A stretch of 64,000 nucleotides of DNA from a virus. The notes below the pieces were generated by a model. That model searched no databases, had not been told where the DNA came from, and worked only from the letters and a program-made list of their open reading frames with translations. Position numbers and translations under genes: made by a program. Below, in pieces: positions 24,549-33,884 of the stretch. The stretch spans positions 147,588 to 211,587 of IMG/VR virus record IMGVR_UViG_3300042289_000986. One strand, written 5' to 3'. Each line of letters starts with the position of its first letter. The first letter of the stretch is position 1.

Positions 24549-25646
24549 TTTTTCTTTAAAAAAATTTATATTTTGTTGAATTCTTGGTTTTTGGTCTTCA
24601 GGTATTTTGTGAATTAATTCTTCACAGATCCTTAAACCTTCTTCATAATGTCCTGTCCAATAACAAGAGACAGAAAATTCATCATCTAAACCATAATCCC
24701 ATATCCAACTTTCAACAAACAAACCTGTTTTATCAATCTTTAATGTTTTAGCATATCTACCAAGAATATAAGCTTGATGATCTCTTTGATGCATTCTACA
24801 AAAACGAATAGCACCATGCAATGCTTCAATTCTTGATGTGCATTTTTCATATGCTCGAAGATAACTTTGTACAATATCATCTTCAGGATATCCCATGATT
24901 TCTTTTAATCGAGCTATTTGATATAAAGACCAATAAACTTCTTGATCCCAACCTCCCAACTCTGCTCTTTTATTGTACCAATATATTGCCTTTCCTTTTT
25001 GTTCACAATCTTTGTATGATTGAGCAAGATAAAAAGTATATCTTGGAATTAAATGCGGGTCTTTTTCTGTTTTTAATGCATCTTCTAAGACTTTAGCATC
25101 TTTTTGATACTTTTCATTATCACTATTTCTCGCAGAATCTTGTATAGGTACATTATATATTCCTTTTGCAGTATCCCTGCTTAAAATTGGCTCTGCACAC
25201 TCAAGATATTCGTGTAAAATGCTTTTATAAAAATATTTTTTAGAATTTTTAAATAAATTTGTTCTTGCATATTCAATATTTGCATATTTGCATGTTATAT
25301 AATATAAATCTGCTGTTAAATTGTTTTTAAAATCGTTTACATTAAAGTTTTCATCAAATTTTAATATTTCATCAGCATCAATTGTTAAAACATAATCAAT
25401 ATCAGCATGTTTTCGAAGGTTTTCTAATGACTTAGTTCTGTTAAATGAAAAGTTTTCCCATTTTTCTTCATTTACTTCTCCATCAACGTTGTTATTTTTT
25501 AACCAATCTTTAATAATTTGAATTGTATTGTCTGTTGAACCAGTATCCGATATACAAACATAATCGATTAGTGGTTTTACACTATCTAAACATCGCTGAA
25601 TCACTTTAGATTCATTTTTAACTATCATACACAAACCTATCTTCAT
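24537..25646 (-). CDS. GT2 glycosyltransferase with C-terminal TPR-like region
   Basis: 369 residues. The N-terminal domain is classical GT2 of the SunS/WaaE-like sort: IGLCMIVKNESKVIQRCLDS, then DYVCISDTGSTDNT and the DxD motif in LTIDADEILKFDE. The C-terminal half has repeated helical pairs (RYTFYLAQSYKDCEQKGKAI ... EGLRICEELIHKIPED) like tetratricopeptide repeats, often found in enzymes that glycosylate proteins. It overlaps the GT9-like gene by 4 bp. Location beside the fibre genes suggests modification of fibres (inference). Confidence 0.8.
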   Translation of the reverse strand: MKIGLCMIVKNESKVIQRCLDSVKPLIDYVCISDTGSTDNTIQIIKDWLKNNNVDGEVNEEKWENFSFNRTKSLENLRKHADIDYVLTIDADEILKFDENFNVNDFKNNLTADLYYITCKYANIEYARTNLFKNSKKYFYKSILHEYLECAEPILSRDTAKGIYNVPIQDSARNSDNEKYQKDAKVLEDALKTEKDPHLIPRYTFYLAQSYKDCEQKGKAIYWYNKRAELGGWDQEVYWSLYQIARLKEIMGYPEDDIVQSYLRAYEKCTSRIEALHGAIRFCRMHQRDHQAYILGRYAKTLKIDKTGLFVESWIWDYGLDDEFSVSCYWTGHYEEGLRICEELIHKIPEDQKPRIQQNINFFKEKLVL

Positions 25647-26539
25647 GTTTTAATTAACTTTAATACATTTAAATATACCATTTCTACACTAATTCCAGCC
25701 ATACAAGCATGTTTTGGATCTTCATAAGTTTGATCTGGTGGATTTTGACATGGACCCATCGACATTGTACTGATTTTAGGATCTTCTTTAAAGCATGGTT
25801 GACAAGGCAAATTTAATGATATGTTAATATTAAAAGGATAACCTGTTCCGTTATATTGAGTTGAACCAAAAAGTATTATTGCTTTAGTTCTTCCCTTATT
25901 TCTCCATTGAATGTTTGATGTAACCTGAAAAACAGAATCCAATCCAATGTGACCTAGTGCCCATGCTTGGGCCGCAACTTTTTCTTCAAAAGAATCACTA
26001 CAAAATGAACCATCTATGTTATTCATGATGATATCATGAGGTCCTCCTATTTGGTATATTTCAATTTCAGGATGATTTTGTTTTATTAAATCAATTAATT
26101 TTTGCCAACCCCACCATTCTTTATATGCAGACCACCCAGTTTTGTTTTGAAATGTAATATATCTTGGAGTATTTCGATTCTTAATTTTTTTAGGTAATGG
26201 TGGAAGATCAAGTTCAAAGTCATCAAATGTAAAATTTACACCCAATTCATTTGCAAAATAATAGAGTATATGATTTTGCATTTTTTTATGAGGATATCCT
26301 TCGTGCAATGGATACCCAACAAGATTTACAGTTTTTGAGAAATTATTTGAATCATATTTTTCTAACGGATAAAAATGTTCTAACAAATTATTATTTTTTA
26401 CAAAATTATTTAAAATTGAATGAATAGATTCATGACAAAAATAATGCACTTCGTATTTTTCTTTTAACTGTTTTACAAAATTAAAATTTAATAAAACATC
26501 GCCAATTGCACCTGGTCGATATAAGGCTACTTTTTGCAT
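25643..26539 (-). CDS. GT9 heptosyltransferase-like glycosyltransferase
   Basis: 298 residues. The GT9 start GAIGDVLLNFNFVKQLKEKY is followed by a C-terminal half with ITFQNKTGWSAYKEWWGWQK, YQIGGPHD and VAAQAWALGHIGLDSVFQV, which fits the nucleotide-sugar binding lobe of GT-B enzymes including the conserved G-x-D-S. The C-terminus is Cys/Pro-rich (CQPCFKEDPK ... CQNPPDQ). Paired with the GT2 gene in an ATGA overlap. A sigma-70-like promoter is seen upstream. Confidence 0.75.
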   Translation of the reverse strand: MQKVALYRPGAIGDVLLNFNFVKQLKEKYEVHYFCHESIHSILNNFVKNNNLLEHFYPLEKYDSNNFSKTVNLVGYPLHEGYPHKKMQNHILYYFANELGVNFTFDDFELDLPPLPKKIKNRNTPRYITFQNKTGWSAYKEWWGWQKLIDLIKQNHPEIEIYQIGGPHDIIMNNIDGSFCSDSFEEKVAAQAWALGHIGLDSVFQVTSNIQWRNKGRTKAIILFGSTQYNGTGYPFNINISLNLPCQPCFKEDPKISTMSMGPCQNPPDQTYEDPKHACMAGISVEMVYLNVLKLIKT

Positions 26540-26543
26540 TTAT

Positions 26544-26573
26544 ATAGTATATTTTAATATAAATAAAAATCAA
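26544..26573 (-). promoter_or_regulatory. Weak sigma-70-like promoter for the GT9-GT2 pair
   Basis: On the minus strand TTGATT (26568-26573), 18 bp, TACTAT (26544-26549). The -35 overlaps the stop of the upstream fibre gene. Confidence 0.35.
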
Positions 26574-27472
26574 TAAGGACTATTGGATACTCTTGTAATA
26601 AGCATATATGGTTGAGTACCAAAATTATTATTAAATACTGGATACCCTTGATTACCGTTTCCGCCGTTTGCACCGCCATGTAAAACTGTTACCGCATAAA
26701 AAGTTTGTGGTGATAAAAGTACACTAATAGAACCTCTTTGAGAAGATTCTCCATTTCCTGTTGTATCCGTAAATCCTTGCGCTATATTTCCAATTAAAGT
26801 TGCAAGATTTACGTTTGATGTATTAATAAATTGATTGTTTTGATATAAACGAAGTCTCATAAAATCTGTTGGATCTGTCATATCATACGAAGCATATCTT
26901 ATTTCAATATTATATAAACCACCTTCAGTAACAGTAAAATTTGTATGTGTTCCAGTGTTGTTTCCAGTTTCTAAAACAGGAGATATATAAAACGTCAGAG
27001 GAGTATTAAAAGAAATTACATTTTCTAAATTATACAACCATCGATTCCATCGAATAACGTTTTCAATTCCATTTGTTGTGTTTGATAATCCATTATTTAA
27101 ATTTATATCAAATCTTAAATAACAAGGATTAACTGAACCAGAAGGACCAGTTGGTCCAGTTGGTCCTATTGGCCCTCCTGATGGACCAGTTGGTCCAGTT
27201 GGTCCTATTGGCCCTCCTGATGGACCAGTTGGACCTGTAACCCCTGTTGGTCCTGTGTTTCCAAAACCTGTAGCTCCAGTTGGTCCCGTTGGTCCAGTTA
27301 CTCCTGTATTTCCAGAACCCGTAGCTCCAGTTGGACCAGTTGATCCTGTGTTTCCTGTAGCACCAATTGCACCCAAATTTGGGATATCAGAAGTTTCTAT
27401 TACATTAATAGAACGAACCGTAGCATCTTTGGGTTCTATATGCTTTCCATAAATGTTAAATTCCAATGCCAT
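26570..27472 (-). CDS. Collagen-like fibre with C1q-like tip
   Basis: 300 residues: a 35-residue N-terminus, collagen-like triplets (about 36-115, including three [13 protein letters not shown] units from near-perfect DNA repeats at 27145-27225), and a C-terminal beta domain beginning [17 protein letters not shown]. The C-terminal domain is paralogous to that of 27686-28381: both have IRYASYD, a middle QRG strand and a final [14 protein letters not shown]-like block. Probably a trimeric receptor-binding tip. Confidence 0.7.
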   Translation of the reverse strand: MALEFNIYGKHIEPKDATVRSINVIETSDIPNLGAIGATGNTGSTGPTGATGSGNTGVTGPTGPTGATGFGNTGPTGVTGPTGPSGGPIGPTGPTGPSGGPIGPTGPTGPSGSVNPCYLRFDINLNNGLSNTTNGIENVIRWNRWLYNLENVISFNTPLTFYISPVLETGNNTGTHTNFTVTEGGLYNIEIRYASYDMTDPTDFMRLRLYQNNQFINTSNVNLATLIGNIAQGFTDTTGNGESSQRGSISVLLSPQTFYAVTVLHGGANGGNGNQGYPVFNNNFGTQPYMLITRVSNSPY

Positions 27473-27473
27473 T

Positions 27474-27683
27474 TTAATTAAATGTACCAGTTATAGGATC
27501 GTATGTTTTATCTAAAAGACTTATATCGTAATCACTTTCTATGCATAATGCGTTTTGAGTATTTGCGCTTCTATTATTATTTTCATCAATAGAAATATTA
27601 GTAACTTCAAAATTTTCATCTTTAAAAGATGAAAATTGAATTGGTTTATTTGTAAATGGATTTATTAGAATATAGTAGTTCAT
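27474..27683 (-). CDS. Small protein between fibre genes
   Basis: 69 residues ([20 protein letters not shown] ... [12 protein letters not shown]). Size, position between two fibre genes and the ending Y-D-P-x-T-G-x-F resemble short tail-fibre assembly or tip-associated proteins. No firm family. It starts 2 bp after the upstream stop and ends 1 bp before the next start. Confidence 0.5.
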   Translation of the reverse strand: MNYYILINPFTNKPIQFSSFKDENFEVTNISIDENNNRSANTQNALCIESDYDISLLDKTYDPITGTFN

Positions 27684-27685
27684 AA

Positions 27686-28381
27686 TTAAGATATTTTTAT
27701 TACATGAAAATAAGGTCTGGTTCCATATGAATTTTCAAAAACAGGAAAACCACCAGTTCCAGGAGTAGGTGTAGTAATAACTGCTGTTCCTCCAGTATGG
27801 AAAAATGTTGCAACTATATAATAAGGAACTGCATTAACATCCAATATAAATGTACCTCTTCTTTGGGCAGCAGCGTTATTAGATGTTCCGACAATGCCAT
27901 CACCGATTGTATCAATTAAAGTTCCGCCGACTGTTGTAGTTATTGGCGTTGATTGTTGTCCTCTTAATCTTAATCTTAGTGTTGCTCCAGTTGGATTATT
28001 TAAATCATAAGAAGCATATCTAATATCTATTAAATATCTTCCAGTTTGTTTTAAAATCATGTTATTTAAAGTAGCATCTGCTTCAATGATATTCGTATTT
28101 GTTTGAAGTGTTACTGCATTCCAATCAACAATATATTCAACACTATTATATGTATTTACTAATCCAGCATTTGATGTTATTTCCATTTCGGCGGCTGGAA
28201 ATGATACAGCACCACTAGACCAACTAGCAGAATTTTGTCTTACGAAAGTTGTTACAGGTAAACCATTAGAAAAATTTATATAATTAATTTTTTTAGTTGT
28301 GCCATTATTTACAATAGGCAAAACATCAGTATTCGCGGGTTGACTTATTTCTAATAATTGAGATATTTTTTTATCAGCCAT
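27686..28381 (-). CDS. Fibre protein with C1q-like tip, no collagen
   Basis: 231 residues. The N-terminus (KKISQLLEISQPANTDVLPI) is a common attachment segment of phage fibres (ADxKISxLxE). The rest is the C1q/TNF-like beta domain shared with the 26570 protein (YLIDIRYASYDLNNP and GGFPVFENSYGTRPYFHV). No collagen segment. The gene has its own late promoter AATAAATA. Confidence 0.65.
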   Translation of the reverse strand: MADKKISQLLEISQPANTDVLPIVNNGTTKKINYINFSNGLPVTTFVRQNSASWSSGAVSFPAAEMEITSNAGLVNTYNSVEYIVDWNAVTLQTNTNIIEADATLNNMILKQTGRYLIDIRYASYDLNNPTGATLRLRLRGQQSTPITTTVGGTLIDTIGDGIVGTSNNAAAQRRGTFILDVNAVPYYIVATFFHTGGTAVITTPTPGTGGFPVFENSYGTRPYFHVIKIS

Positions 28382-28386
28382 AATAT

Positions 28387-28394
28387 TATTTATT
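28387..28394 (-). promoter_or_regulatory. Candidate late promoter AATAAATA
   Basis: Minus-strand octamer ending 5 nt before the ATG at 28381. Confidence 0.5.
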
Positions 28395-28420
28395 CGTTTT
28401 TTTCATTTTTAAAGAACAAA

Positions 28421-29251
28421 TCAAGGAGGGGGTAATACAGGTGTATCATCTTGCATAAGTCTGTCATTATCTTCAGTTAATATATATCCAAACATATTAT
28501 CTAATAACAAACCAAACAATGTAGTTGATACATATTGTTGTGGTTGATTTAAATCAAACAACTCAGTAGAACCAAAAAATGTATTATTAACATTAGTCAG
28601 TGTAATTTTTGTTATTTTTCCAGTAATTGTTAAAACGTAATTTGATTCTCCAATATTATTAAAATATGTATTTGTTGGAAATTGATGTAAAATATCATCA
28701 TTTGAACCCCATATATTTTCACCACCACTTAAATAAAAAATAATTGTTTTTCCAGTTGTAAAATTAACATAAGAATATACTTCTCCTTGAACGACACTCC
28801 GAAAAAACACATTTCCTTTGGAAGCATCAATAATATATGATCCTCCTGAAGATAAGGAAAAAGAAGTAACTACATTAGAATAAGTCCAAAAAGATGAATT
28901 AGTGTTTACTAAAGAATAAACACTGTTCCAATTAGAACTTAATGCACAAACAGTACTTGTCGAAGATGTCCATTGTGAACTTAAATTCCCAACTAAAGTT
29001 AAATCAGCACTATTACCACCAGTACCCGTTGATTTTAAAATTAAATCGGTGTTTTGTATACCATTTTTATACCAATATTCAGTTACACCAACACCAACAG
29101 CAGAAACACCTACCGTTAAACCAATTCTTCTGACATTTGGGTTAATATTATCATTGGCATCATTAATAGAAGACCAAGGACCGTAACGCGAATCTACGTT
29201 CGCATATGGATCAACTAAATAAATTGGTGCTGATAAGTTAAAAGTACTCAT
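28421..29251 (-). CDS. Tail fibre protein, short stalk
   Basis: 276 residues. Its first 75 residues (VDPYANVDSRYGPWSSINDA ... KNGIQNTDLILKS) are paralogous to those of 29253-31148 and look like a virion-attachment domain. A short stalk has three N/S-W units (LSSNWNSVYSLVNTNSSFW). The C-terminal beta domain contains the segment GKTIIFYLSGGENIWGSND and ends in an acidic DNDRLMQDDTPVLPPP. It lies 1 bp after the upstream gene, at the end of the long minus-strand fibre operon. Confidence 0.6.
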   Translation of the reverse strand: MSTFNLSAPIYLVDPYANVDSRYGPWSSINDANDNINPNVRRIGLTVGVSAVGVGVTEYWYKNGIQNTDLILKSTGTGGNSADLTLVGNLSSQWTSSTSTVCALSSNWNSVYSLVNTNSSFWTYSNVVTSFSLSSGGSYIIDASKGNVFFRSVVQGEVYSYVNFTTGKTIIFYLSGGENIWGSNDDILHQFPTNTYFNNIGESNYVLTITGKITKITLTNVNNTFFGSTELFDLNQPQQYVSTTLFGLLLDNMFGYILTEDNDRLMQDDTPVLPPP

Positions 29252-29252
29252 T

Positions 29253-31148
29253 TTATGCTAAAGTAAAATCAATTCTAAGATTAAATGGAACTGATGTGGT
29301 TTGTACATATCTTTTATATGGCCTATCGACGCCACTTGCATCTTTCACGCTAGTTGCACTTAAAGTAAATGCGCTCGTAACGTTTTGGAAATTTTCTGTT
29401 CTTGCTAATATTAAAGATTTATTATCTGGAATAGTTAAAACCGTATTATTTTCTGTCACTTGTATTGAAAAACTATTTACGTTATCAAAACTACTCAAAG
29501 GTAAAGTTCTTAAATTAATTGGTATTATAGCAACAGATCCATAAAATTGAATATATCTTCCCGTGTAAGATCGACTTGTTTCTACCGAATCTGCTAAAAT
29601 TCTACCTCTACTATCAGGATTTCCCAAAATATTATTTAATATCGGTCCATTATTATAAGACACAACATTTTTAAACGTTGTTGTTCCTAGTTCTACAACC
29701 TCGTTTAGAGGATAAACAAAAGAAGCTGGTAATTGTGCTTGTAAAATGTTATTTCTATATAAAGTAAAACTTATTGCCGAACCTGCTAGGTTTTGATTCC
29801 AATTTAAATTTAAATTTTGTACAATAACCTGTCCAACTTCATAATTTGTTGTGTTAAAATTTGTTAAACTTGCTGTTGGTGGCAAATAACCAGTCGGAGC
29901 AGGTACTAACAAGTTTAAATTGTTTTCAATATTTTGAATTTTGAATGCTATAGCACTATTTTGAACCGCATTAGTTGAACTTAAATTTAAAGCACTATCA
30001 TAAATAGAAATTGTACTCCAACTTGATGATAAAGCACACACACTACTATAAACGGAGTTCCAATTTAATCCGTTAATATTAATTAAATTTCTTGCACTTA
30101 ATTCAAAACCACTTGTACTTTGCCAAGTAGAATAAACAGAATTCCAATTAGAAGATAAAGAACAAGTTGTATTAAATGTACTCTCCCATTTTCCACTTAA
30201 ACTGTTTAATTGAAAATTAGCATTTCCAGAATTATTGTTAACCCAAGTGTTTACTTGATTTATATTTGCACTATTATTGTTTACAAATGTTCTTGCAGAT
30301 ATATCGAATGCACTATTGTTATTCCAGCTACTGTAAACACTGTTCCAATTTCCACTATTTGCATTAACATTAGTTAATACGTTTTGTATGTTAGCACTAT
30401 TTGAATTTACATTACTGAAAACACTTTCATATTTTCCACTATTGGTATTGTATATCGTATATACACTTTGATTATTACTACTATTTGTGTTTACATTACT
30501 GAAAACACTATTCCAATTACTACTATTTGAATTTACATTACTGAAAACACTTTCATACTTTCCACTGTTTGTGTTAAAAATAGTATAGTTGCTTTCATAT
30601 TTTGCACTGTTTGAATTTACATTACTGAAAACACTTTCATACTTTCCACTATTGGTATTAAAAGTAGTATAATTGTTTTGATTATTAGCACTATTTGCAT
30701 TTACATTACTGAAAACACTTTCGTATCTTCCGCTATTTGTGTTAAAAATGTTATATACCGAATTTAAATTTGAAGACAAAGAACAAACTGTAAAAAAATT
30801 AGAATTCCATTGATCAGAATTTCCAGTTTTTGCATAAATTATGTTATTGGTGCTAAAGGAACTAGTGGTAGTCAAATTACCTGTTAACGCTCCACCACTC
30901 AAAGGAAGATATCCACTTAAATCAACGCTTTTTATAATTAAGTCGGTGTCAGTTATTCCATTTTTAAAATGATATTCAACAGCACCCGTTGATATTGATG
31001 ATATAGCAACGGTTAAGCCTAATTGTCTCAAACCAGCCGTAACTTCTAATGCACGTTGAATGGTTGGCCAAGGACCATAGCGATAATCTAAGTTAGCCGC
31101 TGGCTGAACTATTCCTATTTTTTTGGCTAATGGAAATGTATCACTCAT
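29253..31148 (-). CDS. Long-stalk tail fibre with 14-residue repeats
   Basis: 631 residues. The N-terminal attachment domain is shared with 28421-29251. From about 130 to 390 it consists of 14-residue units (NTNSGKYESVFSNV, NSNSSNWNSVFSNV, NNNSAFDISARTFV) encoded by a 42-bp period. A linker with LVPAPTGYLPP leads to a C-terminal Ig/jelly-roll-type domain also found in 31145-33883. The heptad layout (Val-a, Asn-d, Tyr/Trp-a, Val-d) fits a trimeric coiled coil. It overlaps the upstream gene by 4 bp. Confidence 0.65.
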   Translation of the reverse strand: MSDTFPLAKKIGIVQPAANLDYRYGPWPTIQRALEVTAGLRQLGLTVAISSISTGAVEYHFKNGITDTDLIIKSVDLSGYLPLSGGALTGNLTTTSSFSTNNIIYAKTGNSDQWNSNFFTVCSLSSNLNSVYNIFNTNSGRYESVFSNVNANSANNQNNYTTFNTNSGKYESVFSNVNSNSAKYESNYTIFNTNSGKYESVFSNVNSNSSNWNSVFSNVNTNSSNNQSVYTIYNTNSGKYESVFSNVNSNSANIQNVLTNVNANSGNWNSVYSSWNNNSAFDISARTFVNNNSANINQVNTWVNNNSGNANFQLNSLSGKWESTFNTTCSLSSNWNSVYSTWQSTSGFELSARNLININGLNWNSVYSSVCALSSSWSTISIYDSALNLSSTNAVQNSAIAFKIQNIENNLNLLVPAPTGYLPPTASLTNFNTTNYEVGQVIVQNLNLNWNQNLAGSAISFTLYRNNILQAQLPASFVYPLNEVVELGTTTFKNVVSYNNGPILNNILGNPDSRGRILADSVETSRSYTGRYIQFYGSVAIIPINLRTLPLSSFDNVNSFSIQVTENNTVLTIPDNKSLILARTENFQNVTSAFTLSATSVKDASGVDRPYKRYVQTTSVPFNLRIDFTLA

Positions 31149-33883
31149 GATAAGGTTATAGTAAAGTTGCTGTTATATGGATTAACAGTTGTATATGTAT
31201 ACAACTTATAATCTCTTGGTGTTCCACCAGCATCTGGAACTTGGATTGAAGATAAACTAAATTCAGTTGTAAGAGTTTCAAAACTTCCTGTGATAATACT
31301 TACGAGTTGTTTTGAAGATGGTATAGCTATAGCAATATTTCTAGTGTAAACATAAAATGTAAAACTATTAGTGGTTGTGTAGTTCGATCCTGTTAAATTT
31401 CTAATTAAAGATGGTGTAGCAGGAATAGAATTAACCGATCCAAAAAATTGTCGATAATATGCATTATAATCACGATTGATGCTCTTTGTTCCAGCAGGAA
31501 TTACATCTCTTGCATCTGGTAAACCAAGCGCATTTTGTTTTACTGCGCCCGATAAGTGAGTTACAATACAAGTATATCTAGTCAATCCTAAATCTGCTGG
31601 TTCACTTACATTACGAGTAAATGGAGTAGATTGCTCTTGAACTAATGTAGAATTTTTTTCTAATCTATAATTTGTAGCAGCACCACCATCGTTTTGCGTA
31701 TAACCTAAAACCAAACTTCTTGTTACAGTTTGTCCAACTTCAAATTCTGTTGGACTAAATGTGGTAAGAGTGGCGGCTGGTGCTGTATATGTTGGCGCAG
31801 GAACTAATACGTTTAGACTATTTTCAATTTGTAAAATTCTATTTGTTACGGCACTGTTTGTTACTGTATTTGTAGATGTAGCATTTAATTGTTGATCAAC
31901 ACTGCTTAAAGGAATGAATTTACTGTTACTAAACAATATAGTTGCATACGTAGAACTATTCGAACATACACTACTATAAAGACTGTTAAAGTTGGAAGAA
32001 TTTTGATTTACAAAAGTTCTAGCATTTAAATCCAATGAACTATTTGCATTTGAATTTGTATAAACACTCTCCCATCTTCCAGAAAGTGCTTTTAAATCAG
32101 TTCCTTGATAATTCCAAACTGTCCCTGAATTATTTTGTACTGTAATATAAGTTTCTTGCCAATTACTTGAATTTGAATTTACATTACTAAAAACGCTATT
32201 AAAGTTATCTGATAAAGAACAAACAGTTGAAAAATTACTAACCCAAAATGAAGAATTGTTTAATGTGTTTGTATAGTTACTATTCCAATTAGCACTATTT
32301 GAATTTACATTACTGAAAACATTTTCATACTTGGAAGAGTTTGAATTTACATTACTGAAAACACTTTCATACTTTCCACTGTTTGTATTGTATATCGTAT
32401 ATACACTTTGATTGTTAGCACTATTTGAATTTACATTACTAAAAACACTTTCATATTTTCCACTATTTGAATTAAACGTAGTATAGTTGCTTTCATATTT
32501 CCCACTATTGGCATTAAATCTACTAAAAACACTTTCATACTTGGAAGAGTTAGAGTTTACATTACTGAAAACACTTTGATTGTTAGCACTATTTGAATTT
32601 ACATTACTGAAAACACTTTCATATTTTCCACTATTTGTGTTAAATGTAGTGTAATTGCTACCATACTGTGCGCTATTTGAATTAAACGTAGTATAGTTGC
32701 TTTCATATTTCCCACTATTGGCATTAAATCTACTAAAAACACTTTCATATTTTGCAGAATTTGAATTGTTAGTCGAATAAACACTATCCCAATTTTGAAT
32801 ATTTAAATTATTTCCTAAAACTTTTCCTGATGCACTTAAATCACCAAATATTAAAGTATTACCGACCAAATTACCTTCAATATTAGCTTTTAATGTATCA
32901 ATTTTTAAAGTAGAATCATTAATATCAACATTTTGACCAGAAATTGAACTTAAGTTTGAAAACAAAAACCATTTTTTTGTAAAAGCATCTCTAACTAATC
33001 CTGAATACCTTTGACCTAAGTCAATTGCTGATGTATAACCAACAAAACCAATATCAACAATATCCGCAGGATTTCCAGAAGCCAAATAAATTAAAGAATT
33101 GCTTAATACTAAATCTTCAGTTGTAATTTGGGTCGAAGATCCTAAAAGGAATAAATTTCCACCAATACTAACATCACCTAAAACATAACCACCACTTAAT
33201 GCTAAAAAATTATTAGCAGTATATTGTTTTGTGGCAAAACTACTACTGTTTGAATTGTAGTTTGAATAAACACTGTCCCAATTTGCGCTTGTAGTGTTTA
33301 CTTTAGAGTTAACATTATTGAGATTGGCACTATTATTGTTTACAAAAGTTCGAACATCAACAAAACTAGAACTATTATTGTTAAAAGAACTATAAACACT
33401 ATTCCAAATTGCAGAATTAGAATTTACATTACTAAAAACGCTTTCATATTTTGCAGAATTTAAATTATTAGTCGAATAAACACTATTCCAATTATTAGAA
33501 TATAAATTGACAATAGATTCAGTGTTTTCCCAGCCTGAAGAATTATTAAGCGTGATTGTATAAACACTATCCCAATTTGCAGAGTTTGAATTTACAAAAT
33601 TATAATTTGAAATCCAATTAGCAGAATTTGTATTAACTGTATTAAAAGTATTTTCCCAATTAGCGGATAATGTTCCTGTTTGTAACGGAAGAACAGACTT
33701 ATCTCCTCTTATTATATAAGCAGCATTTAAAGCTGTAACAGAAACAATCTGTCCAACATATGCCGTTGGATTTGTCGCTGCATATGCTGTTAACTGCTGA
33801 TATGTAGCAACAACAAGAGTATCATCAATTGGAAAATTTCCCAATCTTAAAAAATTTGTTGGTAATGATACAGGATCTGCCAT
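31145..33883 (-). CDS. Giant long-stalk tail fibre with 14-residue repeats
   Basis: 912 residues. A distinct N-terminal domain (LGNFPIDDTLVVATYQQLTA ... VGQIVSVTALNAAYIIRGDK) is followed by 14-residue N/S repeats, an inserted beta domain at about 220-310 (SGGYVLGDVSIGGNLFLLGS), a second and longer repeat block, and a C-terminal domain paralogous to that of 29253-31148. The nucleotide repeats include a 77-bp exact duplication. Gene ends overlap both neighbours. Confidence 0.65.
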   Translation of the reverse strand: MADPVSLPTNFLRLGNFPIDDTLVVATYQQLTAYAATNPTAYVGQIVSVTALNAAYIIRGDKSVLPLQTGTLSANWENTFNTVNTNSANWISNYNFVNSNSANWDSVYTITLNNSSGWENTESIVNLYSNNWNSVYSTNNLNSAKYESVFSNVNSNSAIWNSVYSSFNNNSSSFVDVRTFVNNNSANLNNVNSKVNTTSANWDSVYSNYNSNSSSFATKQYTANNFLALSGGYVLGDVSIGGNLFLLGSSTQITTEDLVLSNSLIYLASGNPADIVDIGFVGYTSAIDLGQRYSGLVRDAFTKKWFLFSNLSSISGQNVDINDSTLKIDTLKANIEGNLVGNTLIFGDLSASGKVLGNNLNIQNWDSVYSTNNSNSAKYESVFSRFNANSGKYESNYTTFNSNSAQYGSNYTTFNTNSGKYESVFSNVNSNSANNQSVFSNVNSNSSKYESVFSRFNANSGKYESNYTTFNSNSGKYESVFSNVNSNSANNQSVYTIYNTNSGKYESVFSNVNSNSSKYENVFSNVNSNSANWNSNYTNTLNNSSFWVSNFSTVCSLSDNFNSVFSNVNSNSSNWQETYITVQNNSGTVWNYQGTDLKALSGRWESVYTNSNANSSLDLNARTFVNQNSSNFNSLYSSVCSNSSTYATILFSNSKFIPLSSVDQQLNATSTNTVTNSAVTNRILQIENSLNVLVPAPTYTAPAATLTTFSPTEFEVGQTVTRSLVLGYTQNDGGAATNYRLEKNSTLVQEQSTPFTRNVSEPADLGLTRYTCIVTHLSGAVKQNALGLPDARDVIPAGTKSINRDYNAYYRQFFGSVNSIPATPSLIRNLTGSNYTTTNSFTFYVYTRNIAIAIPSSKQLVSIITGSFETLTTEFSLSSIQVPDAGGTPRDYKLYTYTTVNPYNSNFTITLS
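32463..32749 (-). repeat. 42-bp stalk repeats with 77-bp exact duplication
   Basis: Positions 32463-32539 and 32673-32749 are identical over 77 bp at an offset of 210 bp (five 42-bp units). Many other units in 30200-30750 and 32280-32760 differ at a few bases only, so unequal recombination can change stalk length in frame. Confidence 0.75.
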
Positions 33884-33884
33884 A

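Noticed and set aside
30200-32760. Regularly spaced near-identical repeats resembling a CRISPR array
   Set aside because: The 42-bp period is contiguous, in frame, and encodes 14-residue fibre units. There are no unique spacers and no cas genes.
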